From Halorubellus sp. JP-L1 (GTDB lineage: Archaea > Halobacteriota > Halobacteria > Halobacteriales > Natrialbaceae), in contig NZ_JAAOIR010000001.1 of NCBI RefSeq assembly GCF_011440375.1, forward strand, positions 806,001 to 870,000: a stretch of DNA of 64,000 nt. Direction: 5' to 3'. The notes beneath the pieces were generated by a model that had not been told where the DNA came from, did not search any database, and saw nothing but the letters and a program-made list of their open reading frames with translations. This document shows positions 1-8,384 of this stretch, piece after piece. The translations under genes and the position numbers were made by a program. The stretch's first letter is position 1; every line of letters starts with the position of its first letter.

Positions 1-573
1 GTCGTCACCGACCGCGCCTCGAGGGACATCGCCGAGTTCGGGTTCGACTACGCCGCCGAGAACGGCTACGACGACGTCACCGTCGCGCACAAGGCGAACG
101 TGATGCGCGAGACCGACGGCCGGTTCCTCGAGAACGTGCGCGCCGTCGCCGACGCACGCGACGCCGAGTTCGACGAGGCGCTCATGGACGCGCTCGCGAT
201 GCACCTCGTCCAGCGCCCCGAGAACTACGGCGTCGTCATCTGTCCGAACCTCGCCGGCGACGTCCTCTCTGACCTCGCAGCCGGCCTCGTCGGCGGCCTC
301 GGCCTCCTCCCGAGTGCGAACGTCGGCCACGCGAACGGCCTGTTCGAGCCCGTCCACGGCAGCGCGCCGGACATCGCCGGCGACGGCATCGCGAACCCGA
401 GCGCGACCGTGCTCTCGGCCGCGATGCTCCTCGAACACCTCGGATACGACCGGGAAGCAGCGAGCGTTAGGGACGCCGTCGAGGGCGTCCTCGCGGACGG
501 CCCGCGGACGCCCGACCTCGGCGGCGGCGCCAGTACGGAGGCCGTCGCCACGGCGATCCTCGACGAGCTCTAA
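1..573 (+). CDS. leuB: 3-isopropylmalate dehydrogenase, C-terminal part
   Basis: The reading frame is open from the first base and ends at TAA 571-573, so the N-terminus lies outside the window. About 190 residues are present. They carry [11 protein letters not shown] (substrate Lys/Asn region), the [12 protein letters not shown] segment with the metal-binding Asp, and the cofactor loop [11 protein letters not shown], all typical of the beta-decarboxylating dehydrogenase family. LeuB oxidatively decarboxylates 3-isopropylmalate in leucine synthesis. Homoisocitrate or isocitrate dehydrogenase are the alternatives. The missing N-terminal substrate loop would decide, but the short acidic form fits haloarchaeal LeuB. 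Confidence 0.8.
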   Translation, partial: VVTDRASRDIAEFGFDYAAENGYDDVTVAHKANVMRETDGRFLENVRAVADARDAEFDEALMDALAMHLVQRPENYGVVICPNLAGDVLSDLAAGLVGGLGLLPSANVGHANGLFEPVHGSAPDIAGDGIANPSATVLSAAMLLEHLGYDREAASVRDAVEGVLADGPRTPDLGGGASTEAVATAILDEL

Positions 574-604
574 CGCCGGTCGCGTTTCGTCGCCGTCGAC
601 TCCC

Positions 605-1135
605 TCAGATCGAGTCTTCGTCAGCGTCGCCGTCGCCGCGCCCGCTCTCCGCGACGCCACCGGCTCCAGCGGCGGCGATCGCGCAGATCTCCTCCCAGCG
701 CCCCTTCGACTCCAGGTGCGACTGGAGTTCGCGCCCGTACTCGCCGGCGAGTTCGCGCGCGGTCTGGGCGCGCGCATCGTGGTCCGTCCCGCTCGAGCCA
801 CCGCCGCCAATCCCGAGGGCGCTCTTCACGCCGTCGAAGAGGCCTCCCTTCTGGCCGCCGACGTCGGACTGCCCGCCGCCCGCGCCGCCCAGGGCGTTCA
901 TCTGCTCCTGAATGTTCTCGAGTTCGGGCATGATCGCCTCGAGGTTCGTCGCCTCCCGGTCGACGACGATGCTCGCCGCCGCCGGATCAGACGGTTCGTC
1001 GATCGTGTACTCGGTCGCACTCATGATGAGACTCCACTCCTGGCTGGAGAACTCCGACGCGCGAACGCGGTCGTTGAACTCCTGGTCGACCGCCATCCGC
1101 TCGGCGACGACGCTGTTGGTCCACTCCTCGGTCAT
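605..1135 (-). CDS. Conserved haloarchaeal protein, DUF5799-like
   Basis: A 176-residue acidic protein. The ATG at 1135 begins MTEEWTNSVVAERM; a longer in-frame start at 1204 adds a non-acidic extension that does not look native. The N-terminal ~85 residues form a compact region (RMAVDQEFNDRV, SQEWSLIMSATEY) that I match from memory to the haloarchaeal DUF5799 family. A glycine-rich linker (~residues 95-120) and a helical C-terminus follow. No catalytic motif is visible and the function is unknown. It converges on leuB and lies downstream of the OsmC gene on the same strand. Confidence 0.65.
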   Translation of the reverse strand: MTEEWTNSVVAERMAVDQEFNDRVRASEFSSQEWSLIMSATEYTIDEPSDPAAASIVVDREATNLEAIMPELENIQEQMNALGGAGGGQSDVGGQKGGLFDGVKSALGIGGGGSSGTDHDARAQTARELAGEYGRELQSHLESKGRWEEICAIAAAGAGGVAESGRGDGDADEDSI

Positions 1136-1279
1136 GCGTCGAAGTACGCAGACGTCCCGTATCAGGGTTCCGCCCAGAGACTCCGCGAGAACTGAGAGCG
1201 GCAACCGAGAGAACGGATAGCGGCGACCGCGGTCGCGTTCGAACGCGTCGATGCGTGCGTCGACCAGGCGCGAACCGGT

Positions 1280-1672
1280 CTAGAACGCGTCGCCCTCGAG
1301 CGAAACGTCGGCGTAGAGGTCCGTCTTCAGAGCGTCGTGGACCTTGCACAGTTCCTCGGCGCGCGAGACGACGGCGTCGGCCTTGTCGCCGACGTCGCCC
1401 TCGACGGAGACGTCGAAGGAGACGGCGGCGAGCTTGTCGTCCTCGTTCAGGTCGCCCGTCACGTCGATCTCGATGTGGCCGAGTTCGCCGGCCTGGCGCT
1501 GCTCGGCGGCGACGCGCAGCGCCGGCACGAAGCACGCGGAGTACGCCGCGAGCAGGCTCTCGAGTGTGTCCGGGGCGTCCTCGCCCGTCGCGTCGATCGT
1601 CGTCTCGAAGTCGCGGATCTCGTTCGTGGTACTGAACCCTTCCTCGGAGACGGAGTGAACTTCCTTGGACAT
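1280..1672 (-). CDS. OsmC family peroxiredoxin-like protein
   Basis: 130 residues from ATG 1672, the usual length for the OsmC/Ohr fold. Two cysteines sit where the redox pair is expected: Cys47 in AAYSACFVPAL and Cys109 in AEELCKVHDAL. OsmC proteins reduce organic hydroperoxides in the cytoplasm using these thiols. A TATA-like element (GCTTACC on the minus strand, about 1699-1706) lies roughly 27 bases before the ATG, suggesting a leaderless transcript. The acidic surface is typical of haloarchaea. The hydroperoxidase role is inferred from the family; the substrate is not known. Confidence 0.85.
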   Translation of the reverse strand: MSKEVHSVSEEGFSTTNEIRDFETTIDATGEDAPDTLESLLAAYSACFVPALRVAAEQRQAGELGHIEIDVTGDLNEDDKLAAVSFDVSVEGDVGDKADAVVSRAEELCKVHDALKTDLYADVSLEGDAF

Positions 1673-1808
1673 GCACGCGCAACTACACTCGGACTCCGGG
1701 TAAGCGTTACCGTTGCGGAACGCTGTCACGCCGCAGGACGGGCCGAGAACTCGCACGCACCACGTTCGGCCGGTGGTGGCGAGCCGACAGGTCGCCGTCG
1801 AAAGGTAA

Positions 1809-1818
1809 CTGTTAAAAC
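1809..1818 (+). promoter_or_regulatory. TATA-like promoter element for rpl11
   Basis: CTGTTAAAAC is centred about 27 bases before the rpl11 ATG at 1841, the spacing expected for a leaderless haloarchaeal transcript. There is no Shine-Dalgarno sequence in front of the start. Confidence 0.55.
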
Positions 1819-1840
1819 TCGTGCGAGACTTCCTGCGAGT

Positions 1841-2326
1841 ATGGCTGGAACCATCGAAGTGCTCGTTCCGGGTGGACAGGCCAACCCTGGCCCGCCGCTC
1901 GGTCCCGAGCTTGGTCCGACACCCGTGGACGTGCAGGCTGTCGTCAGCGAGATCAACGAACAGACGGAGGCCTTCGACGGCACGGAAGTGCCGGTCACCG
2001 TCGACTACGACGACGACGGCTCGTTCAGTATCGAAGTCGGCGTCCCGCCGACCGCCGAACTCATCAAGGACGAAGCCGGGTTCGATACCGGTAGCGGCAA
2101 ACCCCAGGAGGAGTTCGTCGCCGACCTCACCGTCGAACAGGTCAAGCAGATCGCCGAGCAGAAGCTCACCGACCTGCTTTCCTACGACGCCAAACAGGCC
2201 GCGAAGGAGGTCGTCGGCACGTGCACGTCCCTCGGCGTGACCATCGAGGGCGAGAACCCCCGCGAGTTCAAGGAACGCATCGACGCGGGCGAGTACGACG
2301 ACACGTTCGTCGACGCCGAAGCCTGA
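1841..2326 (+). CDS. rpl11: Large ribosomal subunit protein uL11
   Basis: 161 residues, full length. The N-terminal L11 domain contains GGQANPGPPLGPELGP, the proline-rich loop next to the factor-binding centre, and the C-terminal RNA-binding domain contains KQIAEQKLTDLLSYD and KEVVGTCTSLGV. L11 binds the GTPase-associated region of 23S rRNA together with the L10/P1 stalk. As in other haloarchaea it is near but separate from the rpl1-rpl10-rpl12 operon, here divided from it by a kinase gene on the opposite strand. It appears to have its own promoter. Confidence 0.97.
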   Translation: MAGTIEVLVPGGQANPGPPLGPELGPTPVDVQAVVSEINEQTEAFDGTEVPVTVDYDDDGSFSIEVGVPPTAELIKDEAGFDTGSGKPQEEFVADLTVEQVKQIAEQKLTDLLSYDAKQAAKEVVGTCTSLGVTIEGENPREFKERIDAGEYDDTFVDAEA

Positions 2327-2397
2327 CGACCGCGGTCTCTCTGACTCCGCTCTTCGCACCCGCGAGTGACGACTTTCGTCGAGCCAGCGAGAGAGCC

Positions 2398-2445
2398 GCG
2401 CTCGCAGTCGATCACGCCCGCCGAGTCGCGCTCGCAGTCGATCAC
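2398..2445. repeat. Direct repeat after rpl11
   Basis: GCGCTCGCAGTCGATCAC occurs at 2398-2415 and again at 2428-2445, a 30-base period. The second copy overlaps the stop codon of the histidine kinase gene. This is a small local duplication between two convergent genes with no visible function. Confidence 0.7.
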
Positions 2446-4070
2446 TCGTCGACGTAGACGGTCAGGACGTCGACGTGGACGGTGGTGCCGGCGTCGGTGA
2501 CGTCGATGGAGAGGTCGCCGTCCGCGCGATCGACGAGCCAGCGCGCGATCCACAGGCCGAGGCCCTCGCCGTGGTCGACCGGCGACGCGTCGAGCTCGCC
2601 CGCGAGGAGTCGGCGCTCGATCGCGGGGAGGCCGGGGCCGTTGTCCGAGACGGACACGCGGACGCGACTGTCGTACGCCGACGCACGCACCGCGACGTCG
2701 CGCTCGGCCGGGGGATGGTCGCTGTGGATGCGCGCGTTCTCCACGATCTCCGCGAGCGCCGTCCGGATGGCGTCGCCGTCCGCCACGACGACGTCGTCGG
2801 GCACGTCGACGGCAACGTCGACGGTCGACGGGCCGTCCGCGAGCGCCATCGCCTCCGAGACGACCGTCGACAGCGCCGCCGGTTCGCGGCTCTCGGTCGC
2901 CTCCCGGATGCGGTCCTCGATCATCCGCGCCTTGTTGCTGATGTCGAGCGTCTCGCGAGCCGCGGACTCGATCGCTCGCGCGTGCGTCTCCGGGTCAGCT
3001 CCGTACTCCGTGATCGACTGACTGTGCCCGAGGACGACGTTCATCTCGTTCCGGAGGTTGTGTCGGAGGACGCGATTCAGGACGCGCAACTGGCTCTCGC
3101 GCTGCTCGAGGCGCGCACCGACGTGATCGAAGCGCTCGCCGATCTCGTCCCACTCCTCGGTCCCCGACAGTTCGACGCTGGCGTCGTAGTCCCCGGCCTC
3201 GAGCGCGGTCAGTCCCGCACGCAGCTCCCCGATCTGTTCGATGTTCGTTCGATACGTCCAGTACCCGACCGCGCCGACCGAACACAGGACGACCAGGAGC
3301 GCGCCCGCTTGCACGAGCGACACCGTCCGGATGCGGTCGGCGACTACCGTCCGGTCCTGCTCGACGGCGACCACCCAGTTCGTCTGCGCGACGCGATCCT
3401 GTCCGCGGAACGACCGCTCGGGAGCCGGCCCCGTCTCGAAGAGGGTCTCCCCGCCCGATCGGATCGCGATGGCCTGCCCGACGTCCCCGAGGTGCGAGAG
3501 GTCCGCGAACACCGACTGCTGGTCCTCGTCCGGCGCCCGCAGGTGGATTGCGGCGTTCAGCGTCCCGACGACCGCCGTCCCGTTCCGGACTGGCGCGCTC
3601 ACGACGACGACGAAGTTCCCGGACTCGGCCCGCATCGGGTCGCTCACGTACACGCGGCCGTCGAGCGCGCCCTGCACGTACGAGCGGTCGCTGAAGTTCG
3701 ACCCGAGGACGCGGTCGCGCTCCGTCGCGTTCGTTCGCTCCGCGTCGAACGCCATCACCGTCCCGTTCCTGGCGACGACCGACGCGCCGTCGAACGACGA
3801 CGTCGCCAGGAATCCGGCCAGCGCGGTCGACTGTCGATCCGAGCCGTGCGCCTCGAGGCGTTCGTCTTGCGCACCGATGCGGACCTCCTGTTCGCGCGCC
3901 TCCAGCTCCTCGTGGAGGTCGTGCGCGACCGTCGCCGCCGTCTCGTTCACGCTCGCGCGCTCGCTCGCGACGATGTCATCCTTGTGGAGTGCGAACCCCG
4001 CGTAGACCGTACTCCCGAGGACGAGCGAGAGTACGAGTAACAGCCCCAGGAGGGTCGTCCGGAGACGCAT
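2442..4070 (-). CDS. Membrane sensor histidine kinase (Cache-HAMP-HisKA-HATPase)
   Basis: 542 residues from ATG 4070; a GTG nine bases upstream is possible. Order of parts: transmembrane helix 1 (~1-25), an extracellular sensing region (~35-240) with FSDRSYVQGAL and VSDPM as in dCache domains, transmembrane helix 2 (~248-270), HAMP (~275-320), the dimerisation helix with the phospho-acceptor His in VLRHNLRNEM, and the ATPase domain with DNGPGLP and GEGLGLW boxes. It should autophosphorylate in response to an extracellular ligand. No response regulator is adjacent, so it is an orphan kinase here. It lies antisense between rpl11 and the rpl1 operon. Confidence 0.88.
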   Translation of the reverse strand: MRLRTTLLGLLLVLSLVLGSTVYAGFALHKDDIVASERASVNETAATVAHDLHEELEAREQEVRIGAQDERLEAHGSDRQSTALAGFLATSSFDGASVVARNGTVMAFDAERTNATERDRVLGSNFSDRSYVQGALDGRVYVSDPMRAESGNFVVVVSAPVRNGTAVVGTLNAAIHLRAPDEDQQSVFADLSHLGDVGQAIAIRSGGETLFETGPAPERSFRGQDRVAQTNWVVAVEQDRTVVADRIRTVSLVQAGALLVVLCSVGAVGYWTYRTNIEQIGELRAGLTALEAGDYDASVELSGTEEWDEIGERFDHVGARLEQRESQLRVLNRVLRHNLRNEMNVVLGHSQSITEYGADPETHARAIESAARETLDISNKARMIEDRIREATESREPAALSTVVSEAMALADGPSTVDVAVDVPDDVVVADGDAIRTALAEIVENARIHSDHPPAERDVAVRASAYDSRVRVSVSDNGPGLPAIERRLLAGELDASPVDHGEGLGLWIARWLVDRADGDLSIDVTDAGTTVHVDVLTVYVDE

Positions 4071-4194
4071 CTGCTCCACACCACGCGACAGGGGGTAAAG
4101 AACGCACTGGGCGTTCGAGTCGCCGAGACCGCCGTCGCCAACGAGAGGGGGCGTCCGGGCCCGTCACGTCCTCCCGTGGGTCCGGTACTTCGAC

Positions 4195-4203
4195 GGGTTT
4201 AAG
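4195..4203 (+). promoter_or_regulatory. TATA-like promoter element for rpl1 operon
   Basis: GGGTTTAAG, preceded by CGAC, is the only convincing TATA-like sequence before rpl1. A start about 25-30 bases downstream would fall near 4225-4230, leaving a leader of about 60 bases. This operon therefore does not appear to be leaderless, unlike most genes in the window. Confidence 0.45.
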
Positions 4204-4211
4204 ACTCCGTT

Positions 4212-4256
4212 GGGTCACGTTCCAAGCGAGACAGGCTTCGCCTGTTTCACTGACCC
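4212..4256 (+). promoter_or_regulatory. Structured leader of the rpl1 operon, candidate L1 autoregulatory site
   Basis: The inner stem pairs 4228-4236 (GAGACAGGC) with 4240-4248 (GCCTGTTTC) around a three-base TTC loop, nine base pairs with one G-U. The outer stem pairs 4212-4217 (GGGTCA) with 4251-4256 (TGACCC), leaving an asymmetric internal loop of ten bases on the 5' side and two on the 3' side. Archaeal L1 proteins are known to repress their own operon by binding a leader that mimics their 23S rRNA site, and a stem with an asymmetric internal loop upstream of rpl1 fits that. Whether the outer strand is transcribed depends on the exact start site. Confidence 0.55.
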
Positions 4257-4289
4257 GTAGGAGCACGACGCGTACTACGGAGGTGAACG

Positions 4290-4931
4290 ATGGCAGACCA
4301 GGACATAGAGAATGCAGTCTCTCGCGCACTCGAGGATTCGCCCGACCGGAACTTCCGGGAGACGGTGGACCTCGCGATTAACCTGCGCGACCTCGACCTC
4401 AACGACCCGTCGAAGCGTATCGACGAGTCAGTGGTATTGCCGGCCGGCACAGGTCAGGAGACCCGCATCGTCGTCATCGCAGACGGCGAAACGGGACTTC
4501 GAGCCGAAGACGTCGCCGACGACGTTCTCGACGGCGACGATCTGGCCGACCTCGGAGACGACGACGACGCGGCGAAGGACCTCGCCGGGAAGACCGACTT
4601 CTTCATCGCCGAAGAGGCGAAGATGCAGGACGTCGGTCGCTACCTCGGGACGATCCTCGGCCCGCGCGGGAAGATGCCGACCCCGCTCGGTCCGGACGAC
4701 GACGTCGTCGAAACCGTCGAACGAATGAAGAACACGGTCCAGCTCCGTTCCGGCGACCGCCGCACGTTCCACACGCGCGTCGGCGCCGAGGACATGCCGG
4801 ACGAGGACATCGGTGACAACATCGACGTCATCATCCGCCGTCTCGAGGCGAACCTCGAGAAGGGCCCGCTCAACATCGACTCCATCTACGTGAAGACGAC
4901 GATGGGACCGAGCGTGGAGGTGCCGGCATGA
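4290..4931 (+). CDS. rpl1: Large ribosomal subunit protein uL1
   Basis: 213 residues, full length. It contains [20 protein letters not shown], the conserved L1 signature, and the C-terminal [17 protein letters not shown] segment. L1 binds the mobile L1 stalk of 23S rRNA and helps release deacylated tRNA. GGAGGTGA lies about six bases before the ATG, so this leadered gene has a true ribosome binding site. It is first in the rpl1-rpl10-rpl12 operon, overlapping rpl10 by four bases (ATGA at 4928-4931), and probably represses the operon through the leader hairpin. Confidence 0.97.
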   Translation: MADQDIENAVSRALEDSPDRNFRETVDLAINLRDLDLNDPSKRIDESVVLPAGTGQETRIVVIADGETGLRAEDVADDVLDGDDLADLGDDDDAAKDLAGKTDFFIAEEAKMQDVGRYLGTILGPRGKMPTPLGPDDDVVETVERMKNTVQLRSGDRRTFHTRVGAEDMPDEDIGDNIDVIIRRLEANLEKGPLNIDSIYVKTTMGPSVEVPA

Positions 4932-5989
4932 GCGCCGGCGCCGAAGCGGAGCGGAAGACGGAGAACCTCCCCGAGTGGAAGCGAGAGGAGGTCGCGGACC
5001 TCGTCGAGACCGTCGAGTCCTACGACTCGGTCGGTGTCGTCAACATCGCGGGCATCCCCAGCCGACAGCTCCAGGCGATGCGCGCGGACCTCTGGCCGGA
5101 CACGGAACTCCGCGTCAGCCGGAACACGCTCCTCGTGCGTGCGTTGGAGGAGGTCAACGAGGGCGTCGAGGAACTGACCGAGCACATCGCCGGACAGGTC
5201 GGCCTCATCGGGACGAACGACAACCCGTTCGCGCTCTACAAGACGCTGGAAGCGTCGAAGACGCCCGCACCGATCAACGCGGGCGAAGTGGCGCCGAACG
5301 ACGTCGTCATCCCCGAGGGCGACACCGGCGTCGACCCCGGTCCGTTCGTCGGCGAACTCCAGCAGGTCGGTGCGGCGGCACGCATCATGGAGGGCTCCAT
5401 CCAGGTCACGGAGGACTCGACGGTCCTCTCGGCCGGGGAGGAGGTCTCCGACGACCTGGCGAACGTCCTGAGCGAACTCGGCATCGAGCCCAAGGAAGTC
5501 GGGCTCGACCTGCGTGCCGTGTTCTCCGAGGGCGTCATGTTCGACCCCGAGGACCTGGACATCGACGTCGACGCGTACCGCGACGACGTCGCGACGGCCG
5601 CTGCGCGAGCACGGAACCTCTCCGTCAACGCCGTCTACCCGACGGCGCAGACGGCGTCGACCCTACTCGCGAAGGCGACGGGCGACGCGAAGTCCGTGGG
5701 CCTGCAGGCCGCGATCGAGAGCCCGGACCTCGCGGACGACCTCGTCGCGAAGGCGGACGCGCAGGTGCGTGCGCTCGCGGCGCAGGTCGACGACCCGGAG
5801 GCGCTGCCGGAGGACCTCCAGGACGTCGAGGCGCCCGCGGCCGACGCGGCCGCGGCGGACGAGCCAGCCGAGGATACCGAGGACGAATCGACTACTGAAG
5901 AAGACGACGCCGAGGCGGACGCCGAGGACTCCGACGACGACGACGAGGAGGACGGTGGCGCCGCGCTGGGCGACATGTTCGGAGACTAA
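4928..5989 (+). CDS. rpl10: Large ribosomal subunit protein uL10 (P0 stalk protein)
   Basis: 353 residues. The N-terminal L10 domain (~1-110) binds rRNA and the archaeal insertion (~110-200) follows. The C-terminal helical spine (~230-300) binds P1 dimers. A highly acidic hinge leads to [10 protein letters not shown], the conserved stalk tail that recruits translation factors. Its start overlaps the rpl1 stop by four bases, so translation is probably coupled. It is the base of the stalk whose mobile copies are encoded by the next gene. Confidence 0.96.
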   Translation: MSAGAEAERKTENLPEWKREEVADLVETVESYDSVGVVNIAGIPSRQLQAMRADLWPDTELRVSRNTLLVRALEEVNEGVEELTEHIAGQVGLIGTNDNPFALYKTLEASKTPAPINAGEVAPNDVVIPEGDTGVDPGPFVGELQQVGAAARIMEGSIQVTEDSTVLSAGEEVSDDLANVLSELGIEPKEVGLDLRAVFSEGVMFDPEDLDIDVDAYRDDVATAAARARNLSVNAVYPTAQTASTLLAKATGDAKSVGLQAAIESPDLADDLVAKADAQVRALAAQVDDPEALPEDLQDVEAPAADAAAADEPAEDTEDESTTEEDDAEADAEDSDDDDEEDGGAALGDMFGD

Positions 5990-5991
5990 CA

Positions 5992-6348
5992 ATGGAGTAC
6001 GTTTACGCAGCACTCATCCTGAACGAGACGGGCGAAGAGATCAACGAAGACAACATCACGGGCGTGCTCGAGGCCGCCGGCGTCGACGTGGAGGAATCCC
6101 GCGTCAAGGCGCTCGTCGCGGCGCTCGAGGACGTGGACGTCGACGAGGCCGTCGCCGAGGCGGCCGCAGTCCCCGCCGGTGGCGCCGCAGCGGGCGGCGC
6201 GGCCGCGGAGGGTGGCGACGAGTCCGCCGACGAGGGCGGCGACGACGAGGACGAGGACGTCGAGGAGACGTCGGACGTCCCGGACACGGCCGACGACGAC
6301 GAGGACGAGGAGGCCAGCGGCGAGGGCCTCGGCGACCTCTTCGGCTGA
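5992..6348 (+). CDS. rpl12: Large ribosomal subunit protein P1 (archaeal L12)
   Basis: 118 residues. [14 protein letters not shown] starts the helical dimerisation domain (~1-60). An Ala/Gly segment, an acidic hinge and the tail GLGDLFG follow, matching the C-terminus of L10. P1 dimers bind the L10 spine and recruit elongation factors. It starts two bases after the rpl10 stop as the last gene of the operon. The acidic hinge is long, as is usual in haloarchaea. Confidence 0.96.
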   Translation: MEYVYAALILNETGEEINEDNITGVLEAAGVDVEESRVKALVAALEDVDVDEAVAEAAAVPAGGAAAGGAAAEGGDESADEGGDDEDEDVEETSDVPDTADDDEDEEASGEGLGDLFG

Positions 6349-6373
6349 ACGCGCCGGTCACGACCAGATTCAG

Positions 6374-6383
6374 TTCTTTCTTT
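6374..6383 (+). terminator. T-rich terminator after rpl12
   Basis: TTCTTTCTTT about 25 bases after the rpl12 stop is the only pyrimidine run here. Archaeal termination relies on T-runs, so it is a plausible end for the operon transcript. Confidence 0.4.
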
Positions 6384-6503
6384 CGCGCGATACCGGGTAG
6401 CTACTGCGTTCGCACGATAGCGACGACACCGGTCGACCGGCGACGGTTCGCGTGAGCCGTGGGTGCGTGGGTTCTTGAGGGAGGGAGCGGCGAGTGCCGT
6501 GGA

Positions 6504-7706
6504 ATGGTGGGCGTGGACGTCGCCGTGGGTGTCGTGGTCGGGGTGAGTCTGGGGTCCGTGTCGGGGTTGACGCCGGGCGTGCACGCGAACGCGTTCGCGC
6601 TCGCGCTGGCGGGCGTGGCGCCGTCGGTGCCGGGGAGTTCGCTCGCGGTCGGCGTGGCGGTGCTCGCGGCTGGCGTGACGCACTCGTTCGTGGACGTGGT
6701 GCCGGCGGTGTCGCTCGGGGTGCCGGACGCGGCGATGGCGGCGACGGCGCTCCCCGGGCATCGGCTCGTTCTCGAGGGCCGCGGCCGCGAGGCGCTGCGG
6801 GTGTCGGCGCTCGGGAGCCTGGGCGCGTGCGCGCTCGCGCTCGTCGCGGCCTGGCCCGTGACCGAGGCGATGCGGACGCTCGTCCCAGTGCTGAACGCGC
6901 ACCTCTCGGTCGTGCTCTGCGTGGCGACGCTCGCGCTCGCGGCGACCGAACGCTCGTGGCCCCACCGCGCGGCCGCCGTGATGGTCGCGGCCGCGGCCGG
7001 GGGGTTCGGCGCGCTCGCGCTCGACCTCGACGTCGGTGGCGTCCTCGGCGAGAGCGTCCTCGCCGCACTCTTCGGTGGCCTGTTCGGCGCACCCGTCCTC
7101 CTCGACGCGCTCGCCGGCGACGGCGTCCCACCACAGGGCGACGCCGCCCTCCGGAGCTCGCCGCTCGCGCTCGCCGCCGCCGCACTCGCCGGCACCGCAG
7201 GCGGCGGCGCCGTCGGCTACCTCCCCGGCGTCTCCAGCGGCGTCGCCGCCGTCCTCGCCCTCGCACTCGCGCCCGGCAACGGCACCGACCGCGGCTACCT
7301 CGCCACCGTCTCCGGCGTCAACACCGCCAACGCCATCTTCGCCGTCTTCGCGCTCCTCGCGTTCGACACCCCACGCACCGGCGTCCTCGTCGCCTACGAG
7401 ACCATCGACGCCCCGCTCGTCCTCCCCGTCCTCCTCGGCGCCGTCCTCGTCGCCGGCGTCACCGGCGCCGTCGTCGTCGTCACCGTCGGCGACCGCTACC
7501 TCGCCGTCGTCGGCGACGCCGACCCCACTCGCGTCGTCGCGCTCGCACTCGTCGCACTCGTCCTCGCCGCCTACACCTTCGCCGGCGTCGTCGGCCTCTG
7601 TCTCTTCGCCACCGCCACCGCACTCGGCCTCCTCCCCACCCGCCTCGGCGTCAAACGCGTCCACCTCATGGCCGTCCTCACGCTCCCCATCGCGTTCGGA
7701 CCCTGA
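6504..7706 (+). CDS. TctA/DUF112 family membrane permease
   Basis: About 400 residues from ATG 6504; a GTG at 6459 would add 15 non-conserved residues. The protein is almost entirely hydrophobic with around ten membrane segments. Two internal Pro-Gly loops, GSVSGLTPGVHAN near residue 25 and GYLPGVSSG near 250, match the duplicated signature of the TctA permease family. Bacterial TctA works with a periplasmic TctC binder and a TctB subunit; neither is encoded nearby, as is usual for the shorter archaeal members. The substrate is unknown. Use of C-ending GCC and CTC codons is extreme in the second half. Confidence 0.75.
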   Translation: MVGVDVAVGVVVGVSLGSVSGLTPGVHANAFALALAGVAPSVPGSSLAVGVAVLAAGVTHSFVDVVPAVSLGVPDAAMAATALPGHRLVLEGRGREALRVSALGSLGACALALVAAWPVTEAMRTLVPVLNAHLSVVLCVATLALAATERSWPHRAAAVMVAAAAGGFGALALDLDVGGVLGESVLAALFGGLFGAPVLLDALAGDGVPPQGDAALRSSPLALAAAALAGTAGGGAVGYLPGVSSGVAAVLALALAPGNGTDRGYLATVSGVNTANAIFAVFALLAFDTPRTGVLVAYETIDAPLVLPVLLGAVLVAGVTGAVVVVTVGDRYLAVVGDADPTRVVALALVALVLAAYTFAGVVGLCLFATATALGLLPTRLGVKRVHLMAVLTLPIAFGP

Positions 7707-7730
7707 CCGCACCAGCGGGACTCGTCACCC

Positions 7731-7823
7731 GAACCGGCGACCTGGCGGTCGCCGGGTGCTAGAGGAGTCGATTCCGACCCGCGGAACCGGCGACCTGGCG
7801 GTCGCCGGATGCTGGAAGAGTCG
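7731..7823. repeat. Two direct copies of a 40-base element, each holding a perfect hairpin
   Basis: Bases 7731-7770 and 7784-7823 match at 37 of 40 positions with a 53-base period. Each copy contains CCGGCGACC, TGGC, GGTCGCCGG: a perfect nine-base-pair stem with a four-base loop. The elements lie between the permease stop (7706) and the promoter of the zinc-finger gene (about 7840). They could terminate the upstream transcript or bind a regulator. Confidence 0.75.
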
Positions 7824-7838
7824 GTGAGAAAGACAACC

Positions 7839-7846
7839 GTTATACC
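7839..7846 (+). promoter_or_regulatory. TATA-like element for zinc-finger/aEF-1beta operon
   Basis: GTTATACC lies about 27 bases before the ATG at 7869, consistent with a leaderless transcript. Confidence 0.55.
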
Positions 7847-7868
7847 CAAACGACTCGCAGGGTGTTGT

Positions 7869-8048
7869 ATGAGCGAGTCGCAATCAGCGGAGCAGCGCCG
7901 GTGCGTCTCCTGCGGCATCAACATCGCAGGCACGAACGCCGCGCGCTTCAAGTGTCCCGACTGCGGGCACCTGATCTTCCGATGCGCGAAGTGCCGGAAA
8001 CAGAGCAACCTCTACGAGTGCCCGGACTGCGGGTTCGAGGGCCCCTAA
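7869..8048 (+). CDS. Small four-CxxC zinc-finger protein (HVO_2753-like)
   Basis: 59 residues with four zinc knuckles: CVSCG, CPDCG, CAKC and CPDCG. This fits two zinc sites. The length, motif order and position directly before aEF-1beta match the haloarchaeal family typified by Haloferax HVO_2753, recalled from memory as a micro-protein linked to biofilm and swarming phenotypes. It ends two bases before the next ATG, so the two genes are probably cotranscribed with translation factor expression. The molecular function is not known. Confidence 0.85.
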   Translation: MSESQSAEQRRCVSCGINIAGTNAARFKCPDCGHLIFRCAKCRKQSNLYECPDCGFEGP

Positions 8049-8050
8049 CG

Positions 8051-8317
8051 ATGGGGAAGGTAGCCGCGAAGATCAAGGTCATGCCGCAGGACCCCGAGAT
8101 CGACCTGGACGACCTCCAGGAGCGTCTCGAGGACTCCCTCCCCGAGGGCGCGAAGATCAACGGCGTCGAGCGCGACGACGTCGCGTTCGGCCTGGTGGCG
8201 CTCCTCCCGACCGTCATCGTGCCCGACGACGCGGGTGGCACGGAGGCCGTCGAGGAGGGCTTCGAGAAGGTCGAGGGCGTCGAGTCCGTCAGCGTCGAGA
8301 ACGTCGGCCGCATCTAG
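8051..8317 (+). CDS. ef1B: Elongation factor 1-beta (aEF-1B)
   Basis: 88 residues, the normal archaeal length. [16 protein letters not shown] starts the fold, and the central [19 protein letters not shown] and the end [15 protein letters not shown] are characteristic. aEF-1beta exchanges GDP for GTP on aEF-1alpha in the cytoplasm. It follows the zinc-finger gene by two bases. Confidence 0.95.
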   Translation: MGKVAAKIKVMPQDPEIDLDDLQERLEDSLPEGAKINGVERDDVAFGLVALLPTVIVPDDAGGTEAVEEGFEKVEGVESVSVENVGRI

Positions 8318-8384
8318 GCCGACTCCGCTTTTCGCGTTCGTTCACCCGAGTAGCGACCGCCATCCATCCCGCCCGGTTCCTTCG

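Noticed and set aside
2475-4040. Long open frame opposite the histidine kinase
   Set aside because: The product is arginine- and valine-rich with no domain; the minus strand has complete kinase motifs.
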